Shown: positions 17,864-27,600 of the stretch, in pieces | Layout: every line of letters begins with the position of its first letter | How positions within the stretch are numbered: the first letter of the stretch is position 1 | Position numbers and translations under genes: made by a program | The notes under the pieces: model-generated | Told to the model about the DNA's origin: nothing | Database searches by the model: none | Seen by the model: only the letters and a program-made list of their open reading frames with translations | Source: DATFVA01 sp963800255 | GTDB taxonomy: Bacteria; Bacteroidota; Ignavibacteria; Ignavibacteriales; Ignavibacteriaceae | Assembly (NCBI GenBank): GCA_963800255.1 | Contig: CAWDAK010000008.1 | Coordinates: 124,001-188,000 of the forward strand | Reading direction: 5' to 3' | DNA: 64,000 nt

Positions 17864-18543
17864 TATACCCCTTCTTCTATTAAATGTTTATCCTCTGCCG
17901 GCGCTGTATACTGCCTTCTTAAGGCTTCAGCAGATATTTTTTCTTTTCTTGCTGTGTAAAAGTTTGCCAGTCCCATTAATAACCCCAGCGTAAGGAATGC
18001 ACCCGCGGGCAGTATCATTATTATCATAGGCTCATAAGTCTGAGGCAGAACTGCATAGCCGAGAATCGTTCCTGAGCCCAGGATTTCCCTTATACTACCG
18101 AGAATAAAAAGGGAGATAAGAAATCCGGTACCGTTACCAAGCGCATCCAGGAATGAACGATAGACGCTATTCTTTGAAGCAAAAGCTTCTGCTCTTCCAA
18201 GTATTATACAGTTGACTACTATTAAAGGAATAAAAGGACCAAGCGCTTTGCTTAATACTGGAAAGGCGGCTTTCATAACCAGGTCAACTATCGTAACAAA
18301 GGTTGCGATAATAACGATATAAGCAGCTATTCTTACCTGGTTGGGGATCAGCTTCCTTACTATCGAGATTATAACACTTGAAAAAATTAAAACAAAGGTT
18401 GTTGCCAGCGCCATCGCAATTCCATTTATGGCAGATACGGTGACGGCAAGAGTGGGACACATTCCAAGCACCTGTTTGAAGGTGGGGTTTATCTCCCATA
18501 AACCTTTCAGATATTCCTGTGCATATGTAACCTGTTTCTTCAT
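17863..18543 (-). CDS. rnfE: Electron transport complex subunit RnfE
   Basis: Integral membrane subunit homologous to RnfA, 226 aa. It starts with the cytoplasmic helix YAQEYLKGLWEINPTFKQVL and the GMCPTLAVT block, with Cys at the putative cluster site; LIVVNCIILGRAEAFASKNS is the second Cys block and EALRR is near the end. It overlaps rnfG by four bases (ATGA) and rnfA by one. It is longer than typical RnfE by a charged C-terminal tail of about 30 residues (KEKISAEALRRQYTAPAEDK). Confidence 0.95.
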   Translation of the reverse strand: MKKQVTYAQEYLKGLWEINPTFKQVLGMCPTLAVTVSAINGIAMALATTFVLIFSSVIISIVRKLIPNQVRIAAYIVIIATFVTIVDLVMKAAFPVLSKALGPFIPLIVVNCIILGRAEAFASKNSVYRSFLDALGNGTGFLISLFILGSIREILGSGTILGYAVLPQTYEPMIIMILPAGAFLTLGLLMGLANFYTARKEKISAEALRRQYTAPAEDKHLIEEGV

Positions 18544-19103
18544 AACCTTCCCTCGTTTTTCATCTTACGCAGCAGTTCAACACCTTCATTTACAATTTCT
18601 ACAACTGATTTTGAGGAAATCGTAGCTCCTGTAATGGCCTGTATTTCATTAGGTGCGGTTGGCTTTTTCCCTTTCACCCAGCTAATCCCGGATCCTACTG
18701 TAAGTCCGTTATACTGATCCTTATAGGGTGCTTCGGTTACCCTGGTACCAAGACCAGGCGTCTCTGTCTGTTCAAGGATTTCTATCGAGGTTATCTTATC
18801 AAGGCCGGGTTCAATACCTATCATTAGTCTAATTTTTCCCTGGAAACCATTCCCCTCATAAACGAAAGAATAACCCACAGGGTTTTTCTGTGCATCGTAG
18901 ACTTTAAATAATTCACCTTCAGGCATTTTCACTTCCTCGTATGCCTTCCCCTGTTTCTGCACCAGGTATACGGCCTGTTCCGTTTCGCGTTTCTGGTTTG
19001 CAGCTATTTTCGGTTCAGCCCAGGTATTTACAAGGGCAAGCACTCCGCCTGCAGCTATACCGATCACTGTTAATGTAAGAAGTATCTGAATTACTTTATT
19101 CAT
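18540..19103 (-). CDS. rnfG: Electron transport complex subunit RnfG
   Basis: Flavoprotein subunit exposed on the outer side of the inner membrane, 187 aa. One N-terminal TM helix (ILLTLTVIGIAAGGVLALV) is followed by an FMN-binding domain. The covalent flavinylation motif ITGATISS places FMN on T161, the substrate of the operon's ApbE. LEQTETPGLGTRV is the other family block. A GGAGGG lies four bases before the ATG inside the end of rnfD, with which the gene overlaps by eight bases. Confidence 0.95.
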   Translation of the reverse strand: MNKVIQILLTLTVIGIAAGGVLALVNTWAEPKIAANQKRETEQAVYLVQKQGKAYEEVKMPEGELFKVYDAQKNPVGYSFVYEGNGFQGKIRLMIGIEPGLDKITSIEILEQTETPGLGTRVTEAPYKDQYNGLTVGSGISWVKGKKPTAPNEIQAITGATISSKSVVEIVNEGVELLRKMKNEGRL

Positions 19104-20082
19104 TCAGCCCTCCTTTAGCAAGACCGAATATCCGGGGCTGAGTAACCCGGTTGATTAAAGGGACAAACCCGTTCATAATAAGAATTGAATACATCACCCC
19201 TTCTGGAAGTCCTCCATATATCCTGATCAATATTATCAGAAGAGATATTAATGAACCATAAATTATCATACCCATATTTGTGACCGGTGAAGTGACCCAG
19301 TCGGTTGCCATAAAAAAGGCACCAAGCATGAAACCGCCTGCAAAGAGGTGAAAGATGGGATCGGCATTGTTAACGGGATCAATCAGTTTGAAAAAACCGC
19401 CTAAAATCAGCATACTCAAAATCATGGAAACAGGAACGCGCCAATTCACAATCTTCACAGCGATAAGAAATATACCGCCTGCAAGTATGGCAATAACCGA
19501 AGTTTCACCTAGTGAACCGCCGGTATTACCTATGAACAATTCGTTTAAAGGAGTAAGAATTTTATCGAACTTAAATAGGGCAAGAGGTGTTGCTGAGGTT
19601 ACGGCATCTACTGCGAAACCGGGCTTCGTCCATGTAGTTATAGCCACGGGGAAGGCAGCCTGCAGAAATGCTCTACCTACAAGTGCAGGATTAAAAATAT
19701 TATAGCCTAAGCCTCCAAAAACCTGTTTACCGAAGCCAATAGCAGCAATAGCACCAAGTGCCGTGTACGTTAGTGAAAATCCGGGAGGCAATGTAAGCGC
19801 AAGAAGGAGACCGGTAAGCAGTGAGCTACCATCCGCTGCTGTGATTTTTTTCTTCCTCAATTTCTGTATAACTACTTCTGTGGCGCCGCAGAAAAATACA
19901 GAAGTGAGAATAACCAGCAGCTGGTAAAAACCGAAAAATATAACCGCTGCTGCGGCCGAGGGGATTAAGGCAGCCGTTACAAACCACATCACTTTTTTAG
20001 TCGACCAATCCGAATGAATGTGGGGGGATGCAGTAAGCAGTATTTCCTGTTCCCGGTTTTCACCGGTGGTTTCTGTTTCCAT
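19096..20082 (-). CDS. rnfD: Electron transport complex subunit RnfD
   Basis: Integral membrane flavoprotein subunit, 328 aa with about nine TM helices. An N-terminal HIHSDWSTKKVMW block leads into the membrane part. GYNIFNPALVGRAFLQAAFP is the typical RnfD/NqrB sequence, and DAVTSATPL is the flavinylation site (T165, likely covalent FMN added by ApbE). HLFAGGFMLGAFFMATDWVT also matches the family. It lies between rnfC (10 bases upstream) and rnfG (8-bp overlap). Confidence 0.94.
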   Translation of the reverse strand: METETTGENREQEILLTASPHIHSDWSTKKVMWFVTAALIPSAAAAVIFFGFYQLLVILTSVFFCGATEVVIQKLRKKKITAADGSSLLTGLLLALTLPPGFSLTYTALGAIAAIGFGKQVFGGLGYNIFNPALVGRAFLQAAFPVAITTWTKPGFAVDAVTSATPLALFKFDKILTPLNELFIGNTGGSLGETSVIAILAGGIFLIAVKIVNWRVPVSMILSMLILGGFFKLIDPVNNADPIFHLFAGGFMLGAFFMATDWVTSPVTNMGMIIYGSLISLLIILIRIYGGLPEGVMYSILIMNGFVPLINRVTQPRIFGLAKGGLNE

Positions 20083-20092
20083 ATTCCTATCT

Positions 20093-21424
20093 TTATGCTT
20101 TCAGGAGTAGTCTTTCTTTTTGTAATTGTGATGCTTTTTGTTTTCCCAGCCTTAACCACTGAACCAGAGGGATGTTAGCAGGACAGGCATAGGCACAGGA
20201 GCCGCATTCCATACACACCAGCACGCCCGATACTTCAGCACTCTCATAATTGCCGAGCTGAACATAACGAGCCAGTCTTGTGGGCATCAGGTTTAACGGG
20301 CAGACTGCAATGCATTTGCCGCACCGGAGGCAGGCGGTTTCTTCTGTTTCATCAAGATCATCTTTTGTGATAACAACTATGCCTGATGTAGCTTTAACTA
20401 CAGGAGCTGACAAATCATATTGTGCGGTTCCCATCATTGGTCCCCCCACAATTACCTTAACCGCATCCGGGGTCATACCGCCGCAGTAGGCAAGGACGTC
20501 ATTTATAGAAGTTCCAACAGGGATGATAAGGTTCTTAGGATTTTTTATTCCCCTGCCCGTAACCGTTGCGGCAGCTGTAACATGAACTTCCCCGTGTACC
20601 ACAGCATTATAAATTGCCGCAGCTGTTGCAATATTATGAATTACAACCCCTGAATCAGGAGGGAGTTTACCGGGCGGGACTTCCCTGCCGGTAACAGCTT
20701 TTATCAGCATCTTCTCCGCACCCTGAGGGTACCTTGTTTTAAGCGCTATGACTGTAATACCGGTTTCATTTTCAAGCCGCTTTCTGAACAGATGAATGGC
20801 GGACGGCTTATTATTTTCGATACCGATAAAACCCTGTGATACCCCGAGGGTTTTCAATATAATTTTCAATCCCTCTATAATCTCATCCGTTCTTTCCAGC
20901 ATAAACCTGTAATCACGGGTAAGGTAGGGCTCACATTCGCATCCGTTCAAAATTACGGACGATATTTCAGTACCTGCCGGTGGTTTAAGTTTTACATATG
21001 CAGGAAAAGCAGCACCTCCCATACCTACTATCCCGGCATTTTTTACACGCTCTATAATTTCATCAGGCGTTGCAGTCACCGGATCCAGGGGAACCAGAAA
21101 AATCTTGTCTGTCCGTTCATCAGTTGTTATGATTACAGAATCAACTGGAAAGCCGCCGGGAGCCGCCTCCCTGCTTATGGCTATAACTGTTCCGTTAACA
21201 GAACTGTGGATGGGTGATGAAATGAAACCGGAGGCTTCGGCAACTATAGAACCTTCGGATACTATGCTGCCTTTTTTAACAAGGGGTTTTGCCTGTTTAC
21301 CTAAATGCTGGGTAAGGGGAATGATTACCCTGGCAGGAACTTTCATTTTTTCAAAAGGGAGTTCCTCCGTTAATTTTTTTTCTTCAGGGGGATGAACTCC
21401 GCCGCGGAACGTTTTTAGTAGCAC
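20093..21424 (-). CDS. rnfC: Electron transport complex subunit RnfC (GTG start)
   Basis: Peripheral NADH/FMN-binding subunit that exchanges electrons with NAD, 443 aa. It begins with the family's FRGGVHPPEEK block, with an HLGKQAKPLVKKGSIVSEGS barrel-sandwich hybrid segment. The flavin/NADH part follows with VGMGGAAFPAYVKL and VILNGCECEPYLTRDYRFML. Two [4Fe-4S] motifs, CLRCGKCIAVCP and CMECGSCAYACP, are near the C-terminus. The start codon is GTG with AGGA upstream. The protein ends soon after the clusters and lacks the long Ala/Lys-rich tail of E. coli RsxC. It is the first gene of an operon reaching 14301. Confidence 0.95.
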   Translation of the reverse strand: MLLKTFRGGVHPPEEKKLTEELPFEKMKVPARVIIPLTQHLGKQAKPLVKKGSIVSEGSIVAEASGFISSPIHSSVNGTVIAISREAAPGGFPVDSVIITTDERTDKIFLVPLDPVTATPDEIIERVKNAGIVGMGGAAFPAYVKLKPPAGTEISSVILNGCECEPYLTRDYRFMLERTDEIIEGLKIILKTLGVSQGFIGIENNKPSAIHLFRKRLENETGITVIALKTRYPQGAEKMLIKAVTGREVPPGKLPPDSGVVIHNIATAAAIYNAVVHGEVHVTAAATVTGRGIKNPKNLIIPVGTSINDVLAYCGGMTPDAVKVIVGGPMMGTAQYDLSAPVVKATSGIVVITKDDLDETEETACLRCGKCIAVCPLNLMPTRLARYVQLGNYESAEVSGVLVCMECGSCAYACPANIPLVQWLRLGKQKASQLQKERLLLKA

Positions 21425-21473
21425 AACAATATCCTGTATTCAGCTTTCAATGTCGCTTTATTACAGGCAGAAA

Positions 21474-21479
21474 GTATAC
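21474..21479 (-). promoter_or_regulatory. Possible -10 box of the rnf operon
   Basis: A TATACT hexamer on the minus strand lies about 50 bases before the rnfC start codon in the only sizeable gap of the operon. No convincing -35 element (or the Bacteroidota -33 TTTG) is placed correctly, so this is tentative. Confidence 0.25.
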
Positions 21480-21603
21480 CACTTAAATAAAAAAGAAAGG
21501 TTTCGAATTTCAATTGATTTGAAAGGGGAAAAAGGAAGGTTATATAAAGGAGTTCAAAATTTTTTCATTATCGAAAAAATGATGTTTAATTTATCACCAT
21601 AAA

Positions 21604-21640
21604 TTATCAACGCCGGATTAAAATAAACCGGCGTTGATAA
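21604..21640 (-). terminator. Transcription terminator hairpin after the hibernation-factor gene
   Basis: Perfect 13-bp inverted repeat (TTATCAACGCCGG, 21604-21616; CCGGCGTTGATAA, 21628-21640) with an 11-base A+T loop, 12 bases past the stop of the 21652-22212 gene. A short T-rich stretch follows on the minus strand. It separates this gene from the rnf operon. Confidence 0.75.
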
Positions 21641-21651
21641 AACCAGAGATC

Positions 21652-22212
21652 TTATGCACTTTGGATTACATGGACTGTGGATGCCTGGGGACCTTCATCC
21701 CCCTGTTCCTCAAAGAAATTAACCCCCATCCCGGCTTCCATTTTATCAAAGTCTTTATTAACAACGCTGTTTTTATGGAAGTAAATTTCCCTTCCATTTA
21801 TTGTCCTCAGAAAGCCGTAGCCTTCTTCCAGAAAAACTCTGTCAACAATCGCAGCAACCTCCTGTTCAGGATGCAGCTTTACATTGGATCTCTGCTTCTG
21901 GGTTATTTTCTCAAGTTGTTTTTTTGCCGCATCAAATGCGTAGCGGATAACTTTTTCCAGACTGTCGGACATAGAACCTTCTCCTGGTTTTCGTTCCACA
22001 ATAAGTTCATGTCCTGGAGGAACGCGCATATCAATTCTTATCCTGAAAGGACTCCCGTCGCTTATTGTACCCTGAGGCCTTTCAACAGCTACCCTGCAGC
22101 TGGTCATATGATCACATACTCTTTCTAGCTTATTAACTTTTTCACGAATTAAATTGTCAATATTATCTGTTTTTTTAATGTCACGGTAGGATATTTCAAG
22201 CGGTATTTGCAT
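21652..22212 (-). CDS. hpf: Ribosome hibernation factor (HPF/RaiA-type) fused to a cold-shock-like domain
   Basis: A 186-aa protein. Residues 1-115 match the HPF/RaiA (sigma-54 modulation) fold: QIPLEISYRDIKKTDNIDNL, IREKVNKLERVCDHMTSCRV and a basic helix AFDAAKKQLEKI. It would bind the 30S decoding centre and inactivate idle ribosomes. Residues ~120-186 (IVDRVFLEEGYGFLRTING, EIYFHKNSVV, GVNFFEEQGDEGPQASTVHV) follow the cold-shock domain pattern with GYGFL and YFHKNS, an RNA-binding fold; the usual long-HPF dimerisation domain is absent. This combination occurs in several bacterial groups. It is monocistronic, ending at a strong hairpin. The start codon is followed directly by the family's N-terminus. 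Confidence 0.9.
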   Translation of the reverse strand: MQIPLEISYRDIKKTDNIDNLIREKVNKLERVCDHMTSCRVAVERPQGTISDGSPFRIRIDMRVPPGHELIVERKPGEGSMSDSLEKVIRYAFDAAKKQLEKITQKQRSNVKLHPEQEVAAIVDRVFLEEGYGFLRTINGREIYFHKNSVVNKDFDKMEAGMGVNFFEEQGDEGPQASTVHVIQSA

Positions 22213-22296
22213 ATATAACTCCAGTTTTTTGATATATTTACAAAATAATTCTCAATTTTGTCAATCGCAAATACACCTCACCCTGTGAGGATCACA

Positions 22297-23283
22297 ATGA
22301 AAAGATATTTCCTGGTAGTTCTCTACAATTCAGCAGCAATATTGATACTTTTCCTCTTGTTTGAAGCCGCAGTGAGAATATTTGTGCCTGAAATTACTTT
22401 ATCAGGAACGAGTTCCAACCTCCTGGTCGATTCGCTTTATTATACATCTCCGGGAATCAAATCGAATACGGTTGGTACTTCGGGGGAAGTCGAAAAGGCC
22501 TCCAATGCCTACCATTCCTGGAAATACTTGAAAGCCGCTGACGGAAGCGGGCGGAAGGTCCTTTATCTTGGGGATTCTGTTACAATGGGACTAAGCGTTG
22601 AGAATGATTCAACGTATGCTGGAATTATTAATAATTCTTCAGACAGTCTGAGGGTGATAAATCCCTCCTTAATCGGTTACTCCTCCATAGATTATTTGAA
22701 CGTGTTTAAGGCATTTGCTGCAGAAAACAGGTTCAATATTCATTTCTCTTCGGTCGTGCTGTTCTGGACTTTGAACGACATTTACCGGAACTACCCGGAT
22801 AAAAGTTCACCGGAATTCTCAAGCGGCGTCTTCCTTAATAAGATCATTAATTTCTTCAGACATAATTCTAAAGCGTATCATTTTCTCAAGAATTTGTTCA
22901 GCGACCGGCCCCGCGCTTATTATGAATATGACAGGCAGTTCTATAAGGAGGATAATCCTCTTTTGATTAATTCTATAAAAAATATTGAGGAAATATCGTC
23001 AGCCTGTGACACACTGGGGATAAAGTTTTATTTTGTACTGCAGCCGTATGAATATCAACTCAGGAATTCTACCGATTCTGCTAACAGAAACATGGGGATA
23101 TTCTACCCGCAGCAGCTTATGAAAAAGAAACTGAAAAGTCTTAAGGTCAGCATTACCGACCTCCGGGATGCTTTCAAAAATGATTATCAGAATTCCCGGA
23201 GGTACTACCTATACGGTGACGGGATACATTTCAATAATGCCGGGCACAGATTAATTGCCAGGTACCTGATGAAAAAAAATTAA
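22297..23283 (+). CDS. SGNH/GDSL-family hydrolase, membrane-anchored
   Basis: A 328-aa protein of the SGNH hydrolase superfamily (esterase/lipase or O-acetyl carbohydrate esterase). An N-terminal helix (YFLVVLYNSAAILILFLLFE) acts as signal or anchor. Block I is VLYLGDSVTMG with the nucleophile Ser; LFWTLNDIYRNYPD resembles block III (Asn), and the Asp/His block near the end is GDGIHFNNAGHRLIARYL. The ATG at 22297 is chosen, with GAGG seven bases upstream; an in-frame TTG lies 13 codons earlier. Homologues are common next to envelope polysaccharide or alginate-acetylation genes, but none is nearby, so the substrate is unknown. The stop overlaps the convergent gene by four bases. Confidence 0.85.
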   Translation: MKRYFLVVLYNSAAILILFLLFEAAVRIFVPEITLSGTSSNLLVDSLYYTSPGIKSNTVGTSGEVEKASNAYHSWKYLKAADGSGRKVLYLGDSVTMGLSVENDSTYAGIINNSSDSLRVINPSLIGYSSIDYLNVFKAFAAENRFNIHFSSVVLFWTLNDIYRNYPDKSSPEFSSGVFLNKIINFFRHNSKAYHFLKNLFSDRPRAYYEYDRQFYKEDNPLLINSIKNIEEISSACDTLGIKFYFVLQPYEYQLRNSTDSANRNMGIFYPQQLMKKKLKSLKVSITDLRDAFKNDYQNSRRYYLYGDGIHFNNAGHRLIARYLMKKN

Positions 23284-23861
23284 TAACTGTCGAGTATTCG
23301 CTGAGCTTTCTGTTTGTCTTCGGAGAAAGTCAGTGCATTTATAATCTTATATGAATTGTTCTTATCAACCACAAAAGGATATGTAAGTTCAAGTGCTTTT
23401 AATTTCCAGCTTGAGAAAGAAGATAATTCCATAAATCCTATAATCTGATCCACACTGAAATAATTATATTTCGCGGATGACTGCAGTACAGATATCTTAT
23501 TCTCTTCAAAAGATTCGTTATTTATACTGCTGACAATGGCACGGTAGTCAGGATCGGACATCGCCATTATAACAGGTTCAACTTCCACATCCTGCTGGTT
23601 CCGTATAGCTTCGAGGAGGTCATAAATTCTATGCAGATCTCTTTTTGCTTTGTTATATTCTTTCCAGTGCAGCTGCGTGAGGTAATCTGCATCAAGATCA
23701 TCAAGTTTTTCTTTAACCCTGTCAATAAGCTTTTCCGTTCTATCTTCTATCATAGGTGTTTTACGATCATCGTATCCCTGGTGATGCTGAGGAAACAGGT
23801 AACCTGAAATCGTCAGCATTAAAAACACAGCCAGCAATATTTTTGTAAATGAACTATTCAA
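23280..23861 (-). CDS. Exported DUF4476-domain protein
   Basis: A 193-aa protein with a signal peptide (ILLAVFLMLTISGYLFPQ), a charged helical linker (DRTEKLIDRVKEKLDDLDAD), and a C-terminal DUF4476 domain: AIVSSINNESFEENKISVLQ, YFSVDQIIGFMELSSFSSWK and DKNNSYKIINALTFSEDK. DUF4476 is common in Bacteroidota secreted proteins and has no known function. A GGAGG lies nine bases before the ATG. Convergent with the SGNH hydrolase gene. Confidence 0.8.
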   Translation of the reverse strand: MNSSFTKILLAVFLMLTISGYLFPQHHQGYDDRKTPMIEDRTEKLIDRVKEKLDDLDADYLTQLHWKEYNKAKRDLHRIYDLLEAIRNQQDVEVEPVIMAMSDPDYRAIVSSINNESFEENKISVLQSSAKYNYFSVDQIIGFMELSSFSSWKLKALELTYPFVVDKNNSYKIINALTFSEDKQKAQRILDSY

Positions 23862-24088
23862 CTTAACCTCCGTTGTGAAAATAAATTTTTCAGATGTGAA
23901 AACTATTCAAAAAGTCTGCCTGATGCCATTGCCGCGGAGAGGTATGAAAATTCGACCAAATTGAGGGTTTTTGACTTAATTATGCAGTAATGGAGAAATC
24001 TTTACCGGTGAACTGTTCATAATATGTCCAATTCTGAGGACACCGGCACAGGCATTCTCCAAAAACAAACCTGGGTTAGGCGGGAGGT

Positions 24089-27000
24089 TTATTTCAGCAG
24101 TATTTCCTTATCGCTCAATGTTTTACCGAAGACTTTTCTAAGGTTCTCATCTCTTATATTACCTTTTATCTGAAGAAGAATTTCCTGCACTTCATTCATG
24201 ATGGTATCCGCTTCATCAACTGACTTGTTTAATGACAGAAATCTGCTGTAATCATAAAGCAGCTTCCAGAGGAAAGTTTGATGACCAACCGACCTGGCGA
24301 TGCCGATAGCTTCAGTGAACATCCGGCTGACTTCATCTGACAAATTTGTTTTTGCCTGAATTTTAGCCTTATTCCATAGGGCTTCAATAATCAGTTCTTT
24401 TGCACCTATTTCATATGAATATTGTAGTCCTGCATCAATATATCTTTCCGCTTCCAGCAGGTTGCCTGTCTGCAGATAGAATTCTGAAAATGAAATAAGT
24501 GTTCGCGTTTCATACCATCTGATTCCGGATAATGATGCCAGTTCCTTAACCTCATTATAATATTTCAAGGCACGGCTGAAATCTCCTTTTAGAAAATAGT
24601 CCTCCCCAAGATCTCTAAGGTTGTCGCACATCGAACCTTTATTGTGATATTCCCTTGAGAGCGAAAGGGATTTTTCATGATACTCAATTGCCTTATCCAC
24701 ATCACCAATCTCCCTGTAAATATCACCGATAGCATTTAACCCGCCCGGTATCTTCTGACCATCACCTATTTTTGTTTTTATTTCGATCGATTCAAATCCC
24801 GCTTTAAGGGCATCCTCTAAACCGCCCTGTTTTAATAAAGCAAGGGCTAGGAAATTAAGTGTTGTAGAAAGGCCCCGGGTATCACCTATATTTCTTTGTA
24901 TTGCAGCTGCTTCGTTAAGCTGTCCGGTAGCCGCAGGATAGTTGCCGAGATGCCAGTAGGCTGTTCCAAGGTTTCCGAGACAGACAGACAAATTCTTATT
25001 GTCTTTTATCTCTTTGCAATAAGCTATAGAATTGTTGGATACTTCAATCATTTTTTCATAATCAGCTTTGCTTGCGTAAACTGATGCAAGGGTGTTGAGC
25101 GATTCTATCTTTTCGGCAGTACTGCCTGATTCGAAAGCCATATTCACTGCTTTTGAACACAATTCTTCCGCTTCATTTATTCTGCCTGTTATCCTGTAAC
25201 ATTCTGCTGATTTTCTAAGACTTCTGATTTTACCAATTACATCATCAGAATCATTCACAAGTTCTGAAAACCTGTTGAAATGCGTAAGGGCAGTGTCAGG
25301 ATTTCCGGTAAACAAATTTATATCTCCGAGTCCCTCCTCCATCAATTTCCTGCAGGCGGTATCAAGTCCTGTTTCTTTATCAATTTTTATAAGCTTTTTA
25401 TAGAAGGAGAAAGCCTCCTCAACGGCATAAAGCTCACGCGCCGTTTTCGCGGCGGTAAGAAGGTACTTAACAGATTTTTCCTCAGAACCCCCTGATACAA
25501 GATGATGCGCAATCACTGAAGCGTATTCGTCTTTGGAGCCGAAAGATTTTACCAGGGAATCTGCAATCAGTTTATGGTATTCCTCTCTGAGTTCAGGGAG
25601 TATAGACTCATACAATACATCTTTAATTAATATATGATCGAACCTATAATTTTTATTCTCATAGTGGATGACGTTGAATTCCTTTTCAAGGTGCTGCAGC
25701 TTCTTTAATAAAGAAATTTTATCAAGCTTAAGGCAGTCGGTTAAAACCGACGATTGGAAATATTCGCCCTGGCACGCTGCGAACTGAAGTATCTCTTTTG
25801 ATTCATCATCCAGCCTGTCTACTCTCTGTTTTATTACATCCTGCACCTTTTCACTAACAGTATTGAACGATTCTTCCTTGTTGAATTCCCAGATGTTATT
25901 CTTTCCTTTCCTGATTGCGTTTCTGTCTCTCATCAGCCGTGTAAGCTCATAAATAAAAAGCGGGTTGCCCTCGCTCTGACGATAAATTTCGTTTACAACT
26001 TTTGTATCAACAGGGCTTTCATCCAGTATATTTTTAATAACATCGAGTGTATCCTTTTCTGACAGCCTTAAAAGGTCGATCTTACGAGCCGCATCCTCAA
26101 TACGGAGCTGACGTATAGATCCAATCAGATCAGTATCATCCTGTGCAATCTCGGGAGGCCGGAAAAGTGCTATTAATAGAACGGGCTGGTTTTTAATATT
26201 CCTTGCAAGATAGGAAAACAGTCCCACGGAGGTTTTATCAGCCCACTGGATATCATCTAATATCAGTACAAGGGGTTTATCTGCTGCTATCGTAACGAAC
26301 ATTGTAAGTACAGCTTCCCACAGCTGCTCTTTGTGCATAATGCTTTTTGAATATTCGCCGGAAAAATTAAGAAAGGTTTTCACCAAAGAAAGTTTATTTG
26401 AAATATTGATATTATTTCTTTCAGCGAGCGCTGTAATTGCCGAAATAAAATGCCCGTGACTTGAAAAAAGACTATTATTAACAGCACTGACAAATGGATG
26501 GTAAGGAAGACCTCCTTCATTGTTAAAAAGACACCGCCCATAAAGGAAGTTGAATCCTTCGGGCGATTGACTATTTATGAGCGATGATACAAGCTGCGTT
26601 TTCCCGATTCCCGGTTCGCCGCTTATAAATACAGTATAGCCTTTACTCCTTCTGCAATTCTCCAGTAGTGCAGTTAGTGTTTCAATTTCCTGTTCTCTCC
26701 CCGTAAAGTTACTGCCGTTCTGGGGGATGAAGGTCTTTACCGGAGTTAGTTCTGTACCGGAATTTTCATCAGGATAGCTTAAAGTGTCACCAAGGCTGCA
26801 GTTTGCTAAATCTTTTAAAACTTCATTGAACGAGGGATACCGCTCCTCTTTATTTTTCCGGAGGCATTTAAGTACAACCTTACGTATCTTTTCAGGCACT
26901 GCGTTATTAACCAGTACCGTTTCATCAGGCTCCTCATTCATTATCGAATAGATCAAAGCGTATTCATAATCCCCTTTGAAAGGAAGAGTGCCGGAAAGCA

Positions 27001-27600
27001 TTTCGTAAAAGACGATACCATAAGAAAATATATCAGTACGTTCATCGGCTTCCTGGCCCTGGGCCTGTTCAGGAGACATATATGCCGCAGTTCCCAGCGC
27101 TGAACCGCTTTTGGTTACCTGAGTATTTCCCATAATTTTTGCAAGTCCGAAATCCATTATCTTAACTTTACCTTCAGCCGTTATCATTATGTTCTGCGAT
27201 TTGATATCCCGGTGAATAATCCCCTTTTTATGCGCCGAATTAATCCCTTCTGCAATCTGGGCCGCAAACCTGGCTGCCTCCTTCACAGGTATTACCCCGT
27301 TATTTATTTTTTCCTTTAATTCAATTCCTTCAATATATTCCATCACAATGAACACCCCCTCATCATAATCTTCAATAGCGTAGATAGTTGCAATGTTGGG
27401 ATGATTAAACGAAGCTGCCGCCTGTGCTTCAATTTCAAATCTTTTTTTCTGATCCGGGTCGGAAGATATATGTTGTGGTAAAAATTTGATGGCAACTTTT
27501 CGTTTAAGTCTCTGATCTTCGGCAAGATAAACTACTCCCATGCCCGCCTTCGCCAAGCTTTCTCCTTAATATCGTAATGTAATATCTTCCTGTCGTTCAT
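24089..27600 (-). pseudogene. Ser/Thr protein kinase with MalT-like ATPase and TPR repeats, frameshifted in the P-loop
   Basis: A ~1169-aa signalling protein if two extra bases are removed. The main frame is open from TTG 27556 to 24089, but the true N-terminus starts at ATG 27598-27600: MNDRKILHYDIKEK in one frame, KLGEGG in a second and GMGVVYLAEDQRLKRKVAIK in the third. An extra A in AAA (27559-27561) and an extra G in GGG (27543-27545) explain this. The kinase has HRDIKSQNIM and DFGLAK. Then an NTPase: ISGEPGIGKTQLVSSL (Walker A) and LVLILDDIQWAD (Walker B), followed by a helical region and about ten TPRs to the end. It overlaps the end of the upstream kinase gene by 35 bases. As it stands the glycine loop is destroyed; a sequencing error is likely, since the rest is intact. 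Confidence 0.85.
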
